Source of the DNA: Pseudomonas kielensis
GTDB lineage: Bacteria; Pseudomonadota; Gammaproteobacteria; Pseudomonadales; Pseudomonadaceae
DNA: 63,390 nucleotides
Direction: 5' to 3'
NCBI RefSeq assembly: GCF_014236655.1
Contig: NZ_JACMYG010000033.1
Coordinates: 1-63,390, forward strand
Part shown: positions 62,181-63,390 of the stretch, in pieces
Layout of the letters: every line of letters begins with the position of its first letter
How positions within the stretch are numbered: the first letter of the stretch is position 1
The notes under the pieces: generated by a model
Told to the model about the DNA's origin: nothing
Database searches by the model: none
What the model saw: only the letters and a program-made list of their open reading frames with translations
Program-made: the position numbers and the translations under genes

Positions 62181-63023
62181 TCAGGCGAACAACTGGGCAC
62201 TCAGTTCACGACTGGCACTCAGCAGGCCCGGGAGAAACCGCTGCTCCAGCTCGTTGCGCCCGACGCGCCCGGCATGGGTGCTGACGTTCAGTGCCGCCAA
62301 CACCTGGCCCGAGGCGTCGTACACCGGCACGGCGATCGAGCGCAGACCCTGCTCCAGTTCCTGATCGACAATGCACCAACCCTGCTGGCGGACTTCCTGC
62401 AGGCACTCGAGCAATGCTTCGGGGGTATGCAGGGTGCGGCTGGTCTTGGCCTGCAGGTCGGCGTGATCGAGGTACTCACGCAATGACGCGTCATCCAGCG
62501 CCGCCAACAGGATTCGCCCCATGGACGTGCAGTAGGCCGGCAAGCGCCCGCCGACCGAGAGGTCGACCGAGATCAGGCGCTGGGTCGTTGCCGAGCGGGC
62601 GATATACAGAATGTCATTCCCTTCGAGCGTGGCCATGTTGCAGGCCTCGTGCAATTGCTCGCTCATGCGGTCCAGGTAAGGTTGGGCCGAGACCGCCAGG
62701 GGCGTCGAAGACAGGTAGGCATGGCCCAGGGTCAGCACCTTGGGCAACAGCGAATAGGTTCGCCCGTCGGTGGTGGCGTAGCCGAGCTTGATCAGGGTAT
62801 GCAGGCAGCGGCGCACCGCAGCCCGGGGAATTTCGGTGCGGTGGCTGATCTGGGCAATGGTCAGGTGGCGCTTGCGCTCCTGGAAGGCTTGCACCACGGC
62901 CAGGCCTCGGGCCAGGGACGTCATGAAGTCCGGGTCCCCGGTCAGTGCCTGGATCCGCTTGGCGGGGGAAGCGACAATTGGCGGCGCGGCTGAAGTGAAG
63001 GAATTGCGCAATTGATCGTTCAT
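62181..63023 (-). CDS. pcaR: PcaR, IclR-family regulator of the beta-ketoadipate pathway
   Basis: A 280-residue IclR-family protein. The winged helix-turn-helix (about residues 40-90) reads LTIAQISHRTEIPRAAVRRCLHTLIKLGYA, and the ligand-binding domain (about 110-280) contains the IclR signature around LSVGGRLPAYCTSMGRILLA. PcaR activates the pca genes in response to beta-ketoadipate and represses its own promoter. Operators are visible both here and upstream of pcaI. Confidence 0.92.
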   Translation of the reverse strand: MNDQLRNSFTSAAPPIVASPAKRIQALTGDPDFMTSLARGLAVVQAFQERKRHLTIAQISHRTEIPRAAVRRCLHTLIKLGYATTDGRTYSLLPKVLTLGHAYLSSTPLAVSAQPYLDRMSEQLHEACNMATLEGNDILYIARSATTQRLISVDLSVGGRLPAYCTSMGRILLAALDDASLREYLDHADLQAKTSRTLHTPEALLECLQEVRQQGWCIVDQELEQGLRSIAVPVYDASGQVLAALNVSTHAGRVGRNELEQRFLPGLLSASRELSAQLFA

Positions 63024-63103
63024 TTCAGGTCGTTCCCCTGGGTTCGTCGGCTATTACAGGCTGCCCCCAAGCGTGCGCACAAGCCGTGGGCAGTCAACTT
63101 TGG

Positions 63104-63133
63104 GCGATTATCGAACCGCCAGCCGATAATCGC
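63104..63133. promoter_or_regulatory. PcaR autoregulatory operator
   Basis: GCGATTATCG (63104-63113) and CGATAATCGC (63124-63133) are perfect inverted repeats separated by 10 bp. The first is part of GCGATTATCGAAC, the exact reverse complement of GTTCGATAATCGC. They lie about 80-110 bp upstream of pcaR. Confidence 0.65.
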
Positions 63134-63390
63134 AATGCGTACGCCTATCGCCAAAGGCCTTGTCGACTGTGGGCTGCCCCAATAAGAGGGGGTGACTTTA
63201 GAGCATGTGTCCTTATCAGACTTTCGTACTTGTCCTTGGATTAGCGAGTGAGTGCCCCCACATACAAACTTCAGCTGGGTTAATGACGCCAGGAAACAAG
63301 CGTCTGTTGTATGGCGTCAAAATCAACCAGGTAACAAAACGTTTTTACAGGGGACAGGAACATTTAACTTGTTGGCGATAGTCAGCGCTC
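63134..63390. other. Right-end non-coding stretch
   Basis: No supported gene begins in these 257 bp. TGACGCCA (63284-63291) and TGGCGTCA (63312-63319) form an 8-bp inverted repeat 20 bp apart. The stretch may be the upstream region of a rightward gene outside the window. Confidence 0.4.

Noticed and set aside
1..63390. CRISPR arrays, prophage or full insertion sequences
   Set aside because: No regularly spaced direct repeats, no cas genes, no transposase, integrase or phage structural gene was seen. The only repeats are REP-like units and the one inverted-repeat element.

Overview
The window is a chromosomal segment of a GC-rich gammaproteobacterium, almost certainly a Pseudomonas of the fluorescens group. 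The evidence is gene content and protein similarity as I remember the families: a TctDE/OpdH/TctCBA tricarboxylate system, PhaG, XenB, an EmhRABC (TtgRABC-type) RND efflux locus, ornithine-lipid genes olsBA, a PcaR-controlled beta-ketoadipate cluster, and REP-like repeats of the GTAGGAGCGAGC type scattered between genes. No database search was run; all names come from reading the sequence.

Layout. 1-7812: end of an unknown repeat-bearing gene, then divergent tctDE and opdH-tctCBA-abrB, a complete regulated uptake system for citrate-like tricarboxylates. 7846-14121: housekeeping and accessory genes (ung, a 3-hydroxyisobutyryl-CoA hydrolase-like protein, a Tyr-rich lipoprotein, a diguanylate cyclase, a small Cys-rich protein, an RsuA-type pseudouridine synthase, phaG). 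14323-18624: a variable patch beginning at tRNA-Gly(CCC), with a hicAB toxin-antitoxin locus whose antitoxin frame is broken, two methyltransferases, an orphan PD-(D/E)XK nuclease and a decayed low-affinity iron permease. 18631-26071: DUF4142 protein, PAS-GAF-GGDEF protein, LysE exporter, a secreted hypothetical, LysR/YdcZ pair, Fe-type alcohol dehydrogenase and a SIR2-like DUF4917 protein. 26155-28555: XRE-cupin regulator with a clear operator, driving a class II aldolase plus DapA-family operon. 28681-37006: YegP, DJ-1/RHH pair, EamA transporter, methyltransferase, LemA-TPM-TPM operon and the GH3 beta-glucosidase bglX.

37007-37641 is a repeat region dominated by a roughly 390-bp element with 24-bp perfect terminal inverted repeats and several internal hairpins. 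37642-44089: PLD-type cardiolipin synthase, YceI, serine hydrolase, a short acyl-CoA-dehydrogenase-like protein, olsBA behind a possible Pho box, and AcpH. 44244-46810: ArsR regulator, MFS exporter and xenB, preceded by an array of ATATCG/CGATAT sites. 47901-54602: emhR and emhABC with the TtgR-type operator. 54603-55895 is AT-richer and holds one orphan gene. 55896-63023: a lipoprotein polysaccharide deacetylase and the pcaRIJFTD cluster, from which pcaB and pcaC are missing. 63024-63390 is non-coding, with a PcaR operator.

The most interesting items for follow-up are the broken hicB beside an intact hicA, the orphan nuclease abutting a decayed gene, the structured inverted-repeat element at 37181-37572, the pca cluster gap, the AT-rich orphan gene at 54998-55471, and several operators that can be read directly in the DNA.
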